Part shown: in pieces, positions 1 through 13,400 of the stretch
Layout of the letters: the number at the start of each line of letters is the position of its first letter
Numbering within the stretch: the first letter of the stretch is position 1
Source: Acanthopleura granulata
Taxonomy: Eukaryota; Mollusca; Polyplacophora; Chitonida; Chitonidae
Assembly: GCA_016165875.1 (NCBI GenBank)
Contig: JABBOT010000002.1
Location: forward strand, 35,491,868-35,555,867
Length of the DNA stretch: 64,000 nucleotides
Direction of reading: 5' to 3'
Translations under genes and position numbers: made by a program
The notes under the pieces: model-generated
The model's input: the letters and a program-made list of their open reading frames with translations, nothing else
Told to the model about the DNA's origin: nothing
Database searches by the model: none

Positions 1-3000
1 TTTCCTAGATTAATTGTTTAGTAAACTGCTGAATATTACCGATATATCGGAGATACAGAGGGACCCGCACCAAGCTTCCCGTCCCCGAACTCTCCCCCTG
101 TGACACTTTGACCCCACCCTGCCAGGGCACCCATTCCTGGTCCCCACTGGGTCAAACTCGCCGGCTGTAATGGTTGTTGGCAGGACATAAGGGATAAAGC
201 CGGTTGGGCTATGCACACACGCGCCTTGTTCTGTGCCACCAGAGTGGAGCACGGACAATTTGTCATGGCGATTTGCTGACTGTAATTGGCGACAATTATT
301 CCCCTCTATGGACACTATTTGATTTTCACAATGTATACCTAAGTTACAGTATCCAACTTCACAAATAAAATCTGCACACAATGTGAAAAATGGCCCGCAA
401 GGAAGTGAATATAAACAAATAAAGCCGACTGACCCGTCAGGTCCATTTGAAACTGACAGAAGCAAACAATGCCAATAATTTTTCTGCATCTATTTCTTCA
501 ATTACACTCAATCTTAGTAAATAATTTTTGATATTTCATCACAATAGAGAGCAATCTTATAACATTAACTATTGGACTTAGCACCTGATCTGCCGCGTGT
601 AAGACCAGCACTTGGCAAATTGGCATATATTGTGCCCAGTCTCTGGACACTGGGCAATACGAATCGCTTTTTGACCAAGACTGGACAAGAACCCAAGGTT
701 GTGTCGTCTCCGTCAAATACAAATACTCTTATAAAGCAGTCTTAGACTATGTCAACAACTCAACCTTATGACATGCCATCTGATCACGAATGATAAATAA
801 ATGGGTCTTCCTAGAATATACGACTGCGCTATTATATAAATAGAATGCACACCGTTGATAAGTGCTGATCCCTGTATGAACGTTAGTGGAATTTTATGAC
901 CAAAGGGCTACTCAAGGTTTGGGGGATTCTTCTGGTACAACGAGAAACTCTCAACAGAAAAAGAATCCCAGGAAATTTTGCAATGTCCAATAAAATTTTT
1001 GCCCCCCCCCTCCAAAAAAAAACAACACCAACAATTAAGGAAAATCTTTAAAGCGCAAATAATACATAACGCAGAATAAAGCCTATGGTTTCAAAAGAAA
1101 AACATTTGGTAGAGCTCTTAAAATACACTGAAGATATGGAGGACCTAAGAGGAATATGTTGTAAAATATTCGTTTCACTTTCTGCAAACGTGCCATACTT
1201 TATAAATGTGCACGTGACTAACCTTTGTCTAAAGAAAAGCATGTAATTCAGACAAATAGTTTCTGTCTTCATTTGTTGCCCGCTTTTCAACCCCCATATT
1301 ATTATGATCCAATCGTGGTTTTGCGTGACTGGGCTGGAAAGCTCATGTAATCCTTATGGATATCAACATTACCTCAAATTTATTCCCCATAAATCACCTA
1401 GGAAAGGCACTTGCGTCAGGTGTGAACATTTGTAAATCTCTATCGCCCTAATCGCCCATTAAGTCTACCAACCAGTCTATGCTATTGTTTCTAAAGCCAT
1501 TTGGGTTGAGGGGCTGGGCGGGTTAGCCGGCTGTGTATACCTTTAATGTCCCCGGGACAAGCTCTCTCACTTCGACGGGGGATCCAAATGACAGAAGGCA
1601 AAGGTGTTGCCCGCAGTCAAGTGGACTGTGAACAGACTTCCTTTGTTTTCACGTGTTATTTACTTCACCTTGATCAATGAGCCATCCTGGAGGATGCTGG
1701 TAATAAAGCCACGCAGTTATGTCACACCAGCGGGATATTGCCATGGGCCGTTACCGAAGAGCTGTCTGGCAAATGAAAGGCCACGAAGGAGACCACGTGA
1801 TCCCCGTTAATGAGGTGATTGACGGTGTTAGTTTCTCGTGGCGCATTACCTAACCCAAAGCTGTCAAAAGTCAGTAATCCCCTCATCCAGCCAACAACTG
1901 GCACAATAACCACCACAGGCGTGCTCCAAACAAACCGAAACCAAAACATCCGAGTTATTTATCACCAGGCTTTGAGCATTGCATGAAGACAATAGAGAAG
2001 ACACTGTCGGCAGGAAGCAGTAGGTGTGACCGTCATCCAAGAGGATGAATTGCCGTTGGCACACGACACACATGTGACGGAATTTGGTTGTCCAAAAACC
2101 CGTCACGAGGTAATTAATGGGAGCTCACTCGGACGCCATTACGTGAACATTTCAACCCCATACCTTCCTGCCCAGACAATCGTCACATCTGTGCGGATTC
2201 TTCCCTTCATTCAAGCGCGAACAGAACTTCTGCATCTATTATGGTACCGGTACGGAATGTCCCTATGATACGTTTATTATTTTCTGTATAGCCATGGAAT
2301 TTTTAAAAACACTTAAATGTACTAGTTTGTGAAAAAGGATCAGAATTATTTGAACTTTATTTCAAATTAAAGAGTTTTCATAGTTTAACTTTGCTTTTAC
2401 ATAAGGAAATAGCAAATATTTGTAGAAATGAAATTGCTCCTGACGTTGGAATTGATGGTCCATGAGAACTATCCCAAGATATTGTACAGAACACCTTTAA
2501 GTTCGATGAGGAACGGACAATATGATACCAAAATTACTTCATGTAGGTAAATAATTAAACCATATTTAGTAAAAGTAAGGCCAAACCTATATTGCTTAAA
2601 CGATTAATTTACAAGCTAAGTTTTGTTCCTTTGCTGTTCTTTAGCAGAAGTTTGAATAGAATATACCAACTTATCATCGAACCTTATTTATCACCCACAC
2701 CAAGCATGGGGTGTTATTCACCGTTTATGATCCTGACTGTGTTCATTGTATTGTTATTTTGAGAATTTTAACATCACCTTGCTCCCTGAGATGAATAAGT
2801 GGAATAAACTGGGTTTAAACTTCTGGACGAATTAAATGAATTTGAGGGTTCAGGTTTACGCTGAGCATATTTTATTCGTCTGGTTCGTGGATTTGTTCTT
2901 CGTCTACGCCGCCAACGTGTTACAGCTTTATGTAGTGACCAGGGCAATTAAAGAATCGCCTTAACGAGGAAGGTTCTTATCTTTATATCGTTTGATTGCT

Positions 3001-6000
3001 AAGTCCTCCGATTTCAATCACTTGATAAAGATCCAATCTAAACTGTCAAATTTCGCACGCCCGTGTCCGGATGACCTTTGTTAGGGCACCGGGCAGCAGA
3101 CGAGGTGATTCAGTTACCCGGGCTTAGGAAGCCAAGGCGTCATCTTTCAGCAACGGCCTTAAGATGCTCAGTTATCAGGGTCGATTGGCCGGGGCGATAA
3201 GATGGCGCGTTACCTGGTGAGAGGTGTGTTGACGGGGAGATGTGAGCCCGGTATTATGATGGTCACGCCCTGAAACAATGACGGGACTGCCCGGAGAGGA
3301 CGATTTGCCTCCCCGGCTGTACCACTCTCCCCTACAGCGGCACACCACGCGCTTATTTGTACAGCAAACTGTTTTTCTTCAATTTGGTTTCTCCTCTTCC
3401 ACAAATAAGGGTAACCCAGTAGCGTTTCAGAAGTATATGCAACATTCTGGCAAATTACACTACCAATCAATGATGGCGCAGCCCCAATGCATGCAATGAA
3501 CAAACTGATGACGTTTTATACAACTCCGTGTTATTTTTAGAACAATGTCTGAAAGGCACAAAGGTTAGTATCATATTGTGGAATTGTTTTATTAACTCTT
3601 GATGTATGCAGCTGAAATACCCCAAAATGTTGAGAACTGAAACAATACAAATCGACTGGCATAAATGTGTTCAACCCATACAATTAACCTAATGGGCATA
3701 TGCTGTGGATTTGATGTCATGTGATATGAGACTTCGTAATTTACTGCCAACAAAAAGATTCTCTATCACGCAGTGAAAATGGCGCATCCTGCAAATATGG
3801 ATGGAATATCTCACGTAAGCAAAACCCAAATCACAAGTAGACAAAAAAAAAAAAAATAACATTAACATGTAGAAATTTAATGATTTTTGTTTCTCTCCAA
3901 AAACACTTATTACCACCAAAGAACTGACAGTGGGCTTCCTGTATGGTTATATTATTCATTAAATGTATTCTTTACCCTGTAAAACCCATGGATAGCAATG
4001 TGCAGTATAGAAAGCATACAAAGCAATAGAAAAGCAGGTGAAAGAAAACCTAATGTACCAAAGTGATCTGCTTACCCGTGTGTCCATAACTCGTCTTGTG
4101 ATGTATGTCAGATCCGGTGTGAAAATCTCATGATTTTAAGGATACTCAACCGAATTAAAGGTCTTAATGTCTTAAAATCAACAGTGAGCGTATAAATTTG
4201 TTGACAAATATGGACAGAGCAATCAAACCACGACAACATGATATACTAATGAATGTAATCGACATGGAAATTATTCACGAATTAAGCGTTAGAAATTTGA
4301 ATTTGAGGCAATGTAGATAACATCAACTATCTTCGCGGCTCCACTGAAAAATGACTGATTTCTGCTTCTCTCTTATAGGTTACCAGCTTCATTTTATGTT
4401 TATATTATTATTTCTTACAGATTCCTTTACAAGTTGTTATATATGGAAATAGTACACGATTCTCGACTTGAAATGTCGTGGTTTACAAGTAGTATATACA
4501 ATTATTCAGTCTGACGCTTGAAGTTCTGGTGCGCTATCACGAAGGTGTGTAAGACTTCCGTCAGTCTTAAGATTCTCTTCTTGTATTATTCCTAAACTTA
4601 CATTTGAACTTAAACACAAATTCTTTTTTGTTATGAAGGTTTAAGACAACTCTTAGAATAAATTTGGATATACTTAAGGTTAGCCACAATTTTAGGACAG
4701 TAAATGTTGTGTAGGTAAGACTATGTCTGATTCAAGTTGAAGACAGTTTAGTGATCCTGGGGCCAATACATATTGGGTATAGGCCTACACTGGTAGACAT
4801 CCCAGACGGAGTAAACTTCTGGCCGCAAAGAACTCTTTCACCTGATGTATAAGACAACACTTACGCCATGTTAATAGTTAAGCCAGCATCCGTTCAAGTA
4901 AAGATCACACCAGCATCCGTTCATGCCATTATCCGGATGTTTTTTTGGCTATATTAACGATTATTTAACAGATCCCAAATCAGTATTCTGTCATTTGATT
5001 CTTTTGGAAAAGTTTTTCATTTTTATCCGGATACGTTACGTGACTATTTGTTGACAGTGGAAGTTGGCTGTTAGATTACATCAGATGGTTAAAAAAGGAA
5101 AGAGGATGTGCCCATCCGGTTTTTGACCTGCCTTCCGGTCGTTTCTGAAGGCCTCTTCATTTGTGCACACACCGGCCAACCGTCCGCACGTGCCCGCTCA
5201 AAAACCATACGGATATGTTGTGAAAATAAAGATTTACCGCGCTAAATTATTCAATGGGAAATTTCAGCTTGGCAGAAGCCCTCGGTTGCAATTTCATCCC
5301 TATTCTAATTGAGTGACCCTGGCCGAAGTTGTCCATGTAATTGACTGTGTCCGCAAGAAGGGTTTGGCTTGACCACTGGTCAGTTTCACCTTCTCCGGCC
5401 AGGAGCGTGCCTCTGAATAGATCAGCAAACGGCCGCGTGCAGAGCACGTGTGCTGGACAATAAATCATGACCAGGAGGACAGATTAAAATTCGGCCGTTC
5501 ACCAGTCACTGGACACTGGTCATCGCTATCGTCTTATCCGGTTGCTTGTTGGTTTTACCTGGTCAGTCAGGGCACCTGATGTGGTCACCTCACACCCAGT
5601 GAGAGCTAAACTATACATGTTGTGGCTAAGACAAACAATCTATGAGGACTCTGTTGCAATCCTAGGAATACTTAGTCGTTTTTCTGTCTCCAGGAGCACA
5701 AGATTTTAAAGGTTGCTTAGACCCGCTGCACTCGTTGAAAGAATATGCCACAGGTGCGCTGTGAACAAACGATCTGTATGTTTAACTATACCAAACTATG
5801 TATTAGAAATTATTAACTTTTGGTACACATTGATCTTATACCTTTTTGCCATATGTTTTACCATTTCCTTTTAAATACTTGTATGGGCAGAATGATCGAA
5901 TCCGATGATGGTTTAAGAGGGCACAGTGCAATAAGATCTATGTCACTCAATGGTCGCTGGACATGAATGTCATCCTGTGTGCACTGGCTGTTTCAAAACC

Positions 6001-8756
6001 CCTTTCCTGTACTTTATTCGTGATTTATTTTAAAGGTCTTCAAATCTGGACAATTTTAGGAGCCACAAGTGACAGGATTTCATGGGTTTCGTGAGACCAT
6101 TTGTCATATATCACACATTCGTCACTGCTCTGGCCTCTCTCTCCTCTGCCGTTGTCTTTTGCATACCAAACAGGTAAATGTATACAAGCTCTTTTACTAA
6201 AATGTATGGTTGTCATTAAGAATATAATTCAGAACAAAACACTGTATTTCTTTTTACACAATCCTACATAATGCTTGACGGTAGGGGCGTGTAAGTTCTT
6301 ACAAATATACTTTTACATGAAATATCATTTTAGCCACTATCTCAACACATGAGATACTTAATTAACTTATTCCATGCTTTGCGCTTTGCTGCTATATAAT
6401 TGGGCACCAAAAAGGATCTGAAGAAAAACCGTCACAAAACACCGAAAATAGTTGGTAAATCGATTTGCCCAATCTGTTCTGCTTAATGCATATTTCTTAT
6501 CAATCATGGAGTTGAAACTCAGTTCCTAAAGGTAATCAGAGTCATTAACAACGGTATTCAAACTTCCGAAAGACCCTGGTTTAATTACTGTCCAAGTGTT
6601 TCCTGCTGAGCTTGCCCAGTCCGTCTCTGTACCGTCATACTACACCGATCGCGGCAGGCTCGCCAAGAACCTACACGTTTGATTAGTGCACATGCTCTTA
6701 ATATCAAAGAGGGAATTTTTCTTTTTAGCCTTTGACCATCTCTTTGGCCTGCACGCTTGACTGACGTATAATTTGGTGGCCACACGAATGGATAGCTTGA
6801 CCATTGTCTATTTGAGAGGGACGGGACGGACAGTGGAAGCGGAGGGGCTATTGTGGCGGCTGACCAGTGCCGGACAATCGCTACCATAGTTCGCTAAGGA
6901 CCCCTCACTGGGTAAATTAGCATTGTCCCGAATCACTTAGTCTCTGGTTACTGTTTCCAGGAGAGGTTGAACTGACCAGGCGCGTGCTGGCCGAAATTTC
7001 GGCGCCTTCGACAAGATAGCCGCCTGGACTGACCAATTGGACCCCGTGTTAGCACGCAATGTCCGGCACAAGTCAATTTAAGGTTACGTCTGCGAACACA
7101 CCGATGTCTTAGCGAACACACGACGTCCGGCTGATCTGGCTTATTCCGACACGATGACACGTGGTCGGATGGACTGGCACAATACCTGTTTTCACAGGTT
7201 AATTGGTGTGTTAATGAGGTACTGACGGGGGTAATGATTACACGAGGATGTTCGTAGACACGCCGTCATTGTCACGAAGTGTCAAACCGAATTACACTGA
7301 AGACTTTTACAACCATTTCCTGAAGAAATCTACAATGCACTCAACCTGTCGTGCAAAATGGAATATTAAAACTTTGTTCCTGGTTATATAACTTAACCGA
7401 GGACAATCGTCTTGACCTCACTCACCTCTGTTGACAAATGCTTCAGTCACCTGATTGTTTCAGTAATTACCACATTCCCTAAGCACGCTTCACAAATCTA
7501 GAATATGTATAGTATACTACATGCAATATAGTGAATCTTCATTTCCATTTTGTAAAATGCCAAGGAACGTAACAAAAAGATAAATTTACAAAGACCTTAA
7601 AAACCGACTAAGCTGCAGGGAGTATTCTATAAGTCATAAATATATACCATCTGAAGTTTAGAGACGAGCAAATCAATTCCAGTTGAATAATTAAATTTGA
7701 AAAGTGAGCATACTATTAGATTTGTTTTTTTATACAAAACAATTACAATTTTGCTCTGCGACACTGCGATCTTTTTGCTCTAAAGATAAGTCTCATCTTA
7801 AATACATCTTGTATGATATTAGTGAGGCTCCACGGTGAAATATTATTGTGTAAATATATACATCTCCAAATTATATATCTAAGTTCATGAAGAAATGAAG
7901 AGCTTGAAAGCAACTTTGAAGTGAAATGCTGAGAACCGAGCCTGAGTTTTGAGATACAAATCTGGGGGTACCAACTATCACATTTATCACAATATATTCT
8001 GACCACACTGTGTTATAAATGTTTAAGAGGGTTAAAGATGGACATTTAGGAAAAAGCAAGGATAAAACGAAACATGAAGATATATTCCAAAAGCTTTTAC
8101 AAATCCACCGTAGCCAACACGCTTACGCGTTCTATTTTCTCCACTTCATAAATATTTGAATGTAGGGATTTAACGGCCCAACTGGACGGCGCTCTAATTG
8201 AAGTAATGAAATCTTTACATCATCTTCACATTAATGGTCAGCCCGAAAATGTTCACCAGACATACTAGGTTATTACAGGGCACTGTGTATAGGATAGTCC
8301 CAGTAACTCGAAGGTGGACACTGAGATACCGGCGAATCAGGAGCCCATAGGATGCCTGCTTGTGCGATGCAGAACAGTGTATTGTGTCGCCGAAAGGACA
8401 TCACTGTTGTTACGTATTCAGTTTTAACTTAGCATTCAAAACCAGAACTTATATACAAACAGAAGACATTTAAATCAGGTAAGATGGTCGTCCCAGAAAA
8501 CATTCAGTCACTTGCGCCTGTGAACACTTTAAGGATAAAATATCACAACATAACAACCAAATTTAATAGATTTCTTAGCATTTAAGGGCACAGAATGTGT
8601 TCTGACAGAGGGTATAGTGTATTTCCATATGTATACAGGTTATATCATGATGTAGGTTTTGAATACTTAATAAGAAGCAGAACAAGAATTACAGAAATTA
8701 AACATAATTTGATCTTAAATCAAATACCAAATGTTAACAATAAACACATTTAAACG
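1..8756. other. No confident gene; AT-rich DNA with several more complex blocks
   Basis: I find no exon with a recognisable domain here. Blocks of higher GC and complexity stand out at about 60-300, 1500-2260, 3050-3500, 5050-5560 and 6580-7270. Several contain CACGTG (1794-1799, 5186-5191, 5445-5450) and TTAATGAG-type words (about 1805 and 7207). They could be distal regulatory elements, but nothing in the sequence alone proves this. Open frames in the blocks, including one of 159 codons at 489-10 on the minus strand, lack recognisable protein character. Confidence 0.4.
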
Positions 8757-9165
8757 CGTCAAGACAATGGACAAAACAATGACTTTCTGCCAGTGAACAT
8801 AACAGCGACTACAACGTCCGAGTAATGGACAAAACAACAAGCACATTGTTTAGGCATTGGACAAAACAACGACTGCAAGGCTAAGGTAATGGGAAAAAGG
8901 AGCACAATGGTATGGCAATGACCGAAACAGACGACAACAACGTCAAGGCAATGAACAAAAGATCGACTACAACGTGAAGGTAATGGGCAAAACAACGACC
9001 ACAATGTTAAGGCAAGGAACAAAACAACGACTACAACTCCAAGGCAAAATGGACAAAAGAAAGGAACGACTACAAGGTAAAGTCAGTGGAAAAAACAAAT
9101 ACTGCAATGTCAACCGACAAAACAACACCTGAAGCGTCAAGACAATTGAAAGAACAACTACACGT
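8757..9165. repeat. Minisatellite of about 32 bp, 12-13 diverged units
   Basis: The consensus is close to AAGGCAATGGACAAAACAAC followed by GACTACAACGTC. Units range from about 27 to 60 bp. The array lies downstream of the GPCR stop codon. An open frame on the minus strand here is a by-product of the repeat. Confidence 0.85.
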
Positions 9166-9863
9166 TGAAATGTATCTATACATCAAGACAGAACGAGTTA
9201 CTTGTCCAAAATATTTAGACGCATTCTATCACATACTGTATTTATCAAGCATTTAGTGACATCCTATATACAGTGAATGACACATTCTGACAGTTTGATT
9301 TTGAAATAAATTATTATTATATCCCAAAGCCTCCAATATCACTATACATCATGAGATCAAATATATATATTTCGAGGGAAACTATGTCGGATTGATGATT
9401 CTAATTAAACCGCTTGACTTTTTTTCTGACTCCTGTTAAAGGATGGCTTCACATCGTCCATGCTACAGACGGATTGGGAGAAGAATCACCTCTGTCTGCT
9501 TGACTCGTACTGTGTGTGGACTCATTCGGGTTCATGTCCTTACATTCCACTGAAATAAATTGCACATAATACCTGTGTACAAGTCGACCGTGTTAAGGGT
9601 ACTATCAAAAATGGTATAGGGGAATAAAATATCAAGTCAAACACAACTGAATGAATACTGGAAAATGAAAATAAAAGCAAATGCATAGCAAACATAATAC
9701 TAACCTATTGTGTTCAGTATGGTCCATAACCTCAGTAGGTTCCTAGTATCATATGATTATATTAATAAAACTATATTTAATAAAACTTAACCTCGAATCA
9801 TCCCCAAGTCTGACATTTACCCTGTAGTTGCATGTTTTTTAGTTTCTTTTTTAATTTTAAGTT

Positions 9864-10443
9864 TTAATCTGTTTGAAACATTTGGTACGGTATCGAACGC
9901 AAGAGCATACCAGTAGCAACTTGCTGACGGGTCTCCGACACCCTGGTTTCACCTGAACTTCGCGGAAAATATGACACGTGAAGGCGGATTTTCTCGGCTG
10001 TGTCTTGACTTGATCCAGACACTTTTTGTTTCTGTAATGGATTAACAAAACAACAGTATTTGATCACATAACGATCTGGCAAAGAAAAAAAAACGCAGGT
10101 AATGACTGGGTTGGGCGCTTGCCTCGGTCAGTAGGGGAGTTTGTAGTTCGAGCTCTTGTCGCAAACGCGAAACTCCCCTATGCTTTGTGGTAGAAGGGAG
10201 ATAACTTTGGCAAGCTAACCACAACTAGAGATGCACAACACACTGAGGGGTCCGTGAACTAGGATACTGTAGTCTTAGGGTTTATAATATGCTGTTGTAT
10301 GTATTTAAATGCCAATGAGTTAATCCATCTAAAAGAAAACATCTCAGAAATTGTCCTACCTCCAAAGAACTTGTAGAATGCAGATGCACAGTAATCCTTC
10401 TGACAGTTTTCTTTGATATCCACACACTGCAGGCTTGGCGGAC
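9864..10443 (-). CDS. GPCR exons 18-19: cytoplasmic tail
   Basis: Exon 18 (10443-10360) encodes VRQACSVWISKKTVRR and continues to SLE, phase 0 to 0. This is the usual basic start of the tail after NSE. Exon 19 (10031-9864) encodes KQKVSGSSQDTAEKIRL and onward to MFQTD and a TAA stop at 9866-9864. The tail is short, about 80 residues, and rich in Ser, Thr and Arg. I see no convincing polyadenylation signal close by. Confidence 0.85.
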
Positions 10444-13400
10444 CTGTGAAAGAAAAGATAATGGGGACAATATCGTAACAACTAGTGAAAGCACACATTC
10501 GATTTGATCACTAACACTACTGGCAAAGATGATAGACGGGAATTCGTATCACCACGTTTCATAACAGACACAATGTAACAAAGAATACATAAACGCCTCA
10601 CTGGTCTAGCATGTTACTGACATTTGACAAAGGCTTAGTGCGACACGCCTACAGCTTGTACTCGTATATGGACACACCCAGTGTAAAGCACTTACCTCAG
10701 AGTTGAAGACACAGTAGATCAGAAATATGAACAGTCCCTGATCAAAGACAAATATATATGTTCCTTACTTAATACGATCTACCTCAAAAGAAAGACAAGA
10801 GAAGGTCAATTCATTCACGTTTACATATGTCTGAATTGAGAGTAAAAGGTCAACAAATATACATCGACAACTTTGAGAACACATAAACAGGTGAACTGAA
10901 GAGGTGAAATAAGATAAAACCCAATCCCACCCAAATGGCATTGGCTTGACATTTATGATTTTACGTTCGTTACAGCTAATTTATAGGTGACTCAATTCGT
11001 TCGTAAACAGTATTTTAGTGGATTCATTTGTAAAACTAAGCATTGCACCTTATTGAGAGATGACTGTGAAGCGTTTGCAACCATAGAACATTGGACTCTT
11101 GTCATGGTTATTGCTACATGACTGTCATAAAGAAGCCCACTTTCTGTTTGTTTTTCTAGTTTATTATACGTATTTTAGCAACAGCAAAGCTTCCTGCCAC
11201 TTTACTTCCCATACTAAATTAAATCGCCCATATATATAACAAATGTCTCAAATCTCTTTGACTGGCTCGATAAACCAGTAGATTTTAACGAAAAAGAAAA
11301 ACTAAATAAACTTGCCTGCAGTGAATTAAAGATGGCAAATATGTATTGGAATACTATAGTCTCCTGGGAAACCGCCATGAAAGCGAATGCCCATGCTAAT
11401 CCTGTGATAGGAGACAGTACCAAGAGTCCCCTGCCGGCCACCCTGTAAAGCAATATTACCGTTAATGAGTAATTTTGGAAAAAAAAACTCACACAAAACA
11501 AATCAGAACATTCATATCAACTGAAAAACAAATCAACATTTAATTGTTTCAAAATTTAATTGTTTAAACACATACACACAGGCTGAGGTTTGCAAGTATG
11601 TCGAATATAATTTCTAACTCAGAAGTGGAATATAAAAAATATTTTAGTTATACCACTGTCCTTTACTTACTGAACAGTAGACTGTTGTTTGGTCACATGC
11701 GCAGTAGAAACGACGATCCTCAATACCCGACCTGTGATAACAATATTCACCTGGCCAAGGGAAAGATGGGAAATTCCACAGATTCTCACAAATATATCTT
11801 GGTGTTACCAGTGCAGTACCTTAGTGAAGTGAGTCCCTCAAATTTGAAATCATACCGTAAAATAGCAATAAGCAAATTTTGATATTACTTTATTCAAGTT
11901 TCCATGTTCCATGCAGAATCAATGCATCCGCTGGAACAACTTTATGTACATACAATGTGATAAACATGCGCAATATTTGCATTTTATATTGTTTTGCACT
12001 TTCCAGAATGATTAGTTATTTATCTGATTGGTGTTTCACCCCATACTCAAGATTATTTCACTTATACGACGGCGGTCAGCATTATGGTGGGAGGGAACAA
12101 GACAAAATCATTTGGCTTTGTTGAATAACTCTGGCGTGGTGTGATATAAGGATTAGTTAGTTATATTGCCAGCATAAACAACATCAACTACATATATATG
12201 TGCGGCAGGCGACTTACCAGTATAATAAAGATGGCTGGACCGATAAAAGCCCAGTGAAAGTTACCATCCATGGATAGCCAACAGCTGTTCCACAACAAAC
12301 AATACGCATATATTTGCTGATGAAACGAAGGCATGCGGAAATTAAATTTATTTTATAATAACGAAAAGCAGTACAAACGACTGTTGGAGTTGGCCTTGAG
12401 ATAAATATTTAGAGACTACCTCATTTGGATTATCATCATGAAGGGTAGGAACATGTGAAATGTATGTAACAGAGTCATCGGGTTAATCTGCTGGTAAGAG
12501 TTGGATGGCATCGTACAGACATCATAAAGTAGCATCTTGGATAATGCAGACACCACAGTTAATCACACATTAATGCCAAACAGAATTTACATAGCGTGCT
12601 GTAAAGAACCTCGTGGCTCTATTCTGAACCCTATCCTTTGTAATCTTGCTTTGTTCCTCAGTGCGAAGGTTCAGTGATCGAGGATGAGGTTCTACTGTTG
12701 AACCCTCACCCTTCAAACAAGTCAGATAAAATGAGGATTGTGGCTATAAAGGAAGAAAAATAAAACTGTCACACTTAAACTCCAAAACCAGTATAAAGAT
12801 TATTTCATACGCAATGAATATTTAAAGTAGAGAGATAAAACCATCGCATAATCTCGATCGCCCTGTTAATGGCAGGGGTCCTGAATTCCACTTAGGCCTA
12901 ATAACATTCTGGTGCAACCTGAAACCTTGCATATGAGATGCTAAACTGAACCCCACTAATAAGGTTTTATATGGAGCCTTACAGGGTGTCACTACAGAGG
13001 CAAGATATGGAACCCCTAAAGGTTTCATCGCTGCACCGTCTTTTCTAAGTGTGTGCACCCCTCATTAATAATTACCCAACTAGAAAGCAGAAGTATGTAT
13101 AGATAAGTATATTAAGACCAGGGATCGATTCCAGAAAGCAATTTTGTGCTTAAGTAAAACTTTTAAAACTTAAGTAAAAATAAATATTCCTGAAATTTTA
13201 AAATAAAGGCATGGATGGTGCATGTATATTATGTCGAAGCACAAGTGACAAAAATTTCATAATCAGTAAGTATGAAATAATTTGTAAAACTGAGTTTAAT
13301 AGTTCAAAAATTTTCTTTCTGGAATTGGCCCCAGTTCCCTCCATTCGGCTGAATCCTGTAGGAGGCCATACCTGGTACGCTCCGGGTCTGAGTAACCATG

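Noticed and set aside
10..489. 159-codon minus-strand frame rich in Cys
   Set aside because: No signal peptide, no domain, no regular Cys spacing and an overlapping second frame of similar quality; probably chance in a GC-richer block.
8759..9022. 87-codon minus-strand frame
   Set aside because: By-product of the 32-bp minisatellite.
10259..10498. Cys-containing frame (CVDIKENCQKDYC) that looked like a ShK-type domain
   Set aside because: It is a shifted frame of GPCR exon 18; the spliced frame gives VRQACSVWISKK, which continues helix 7.
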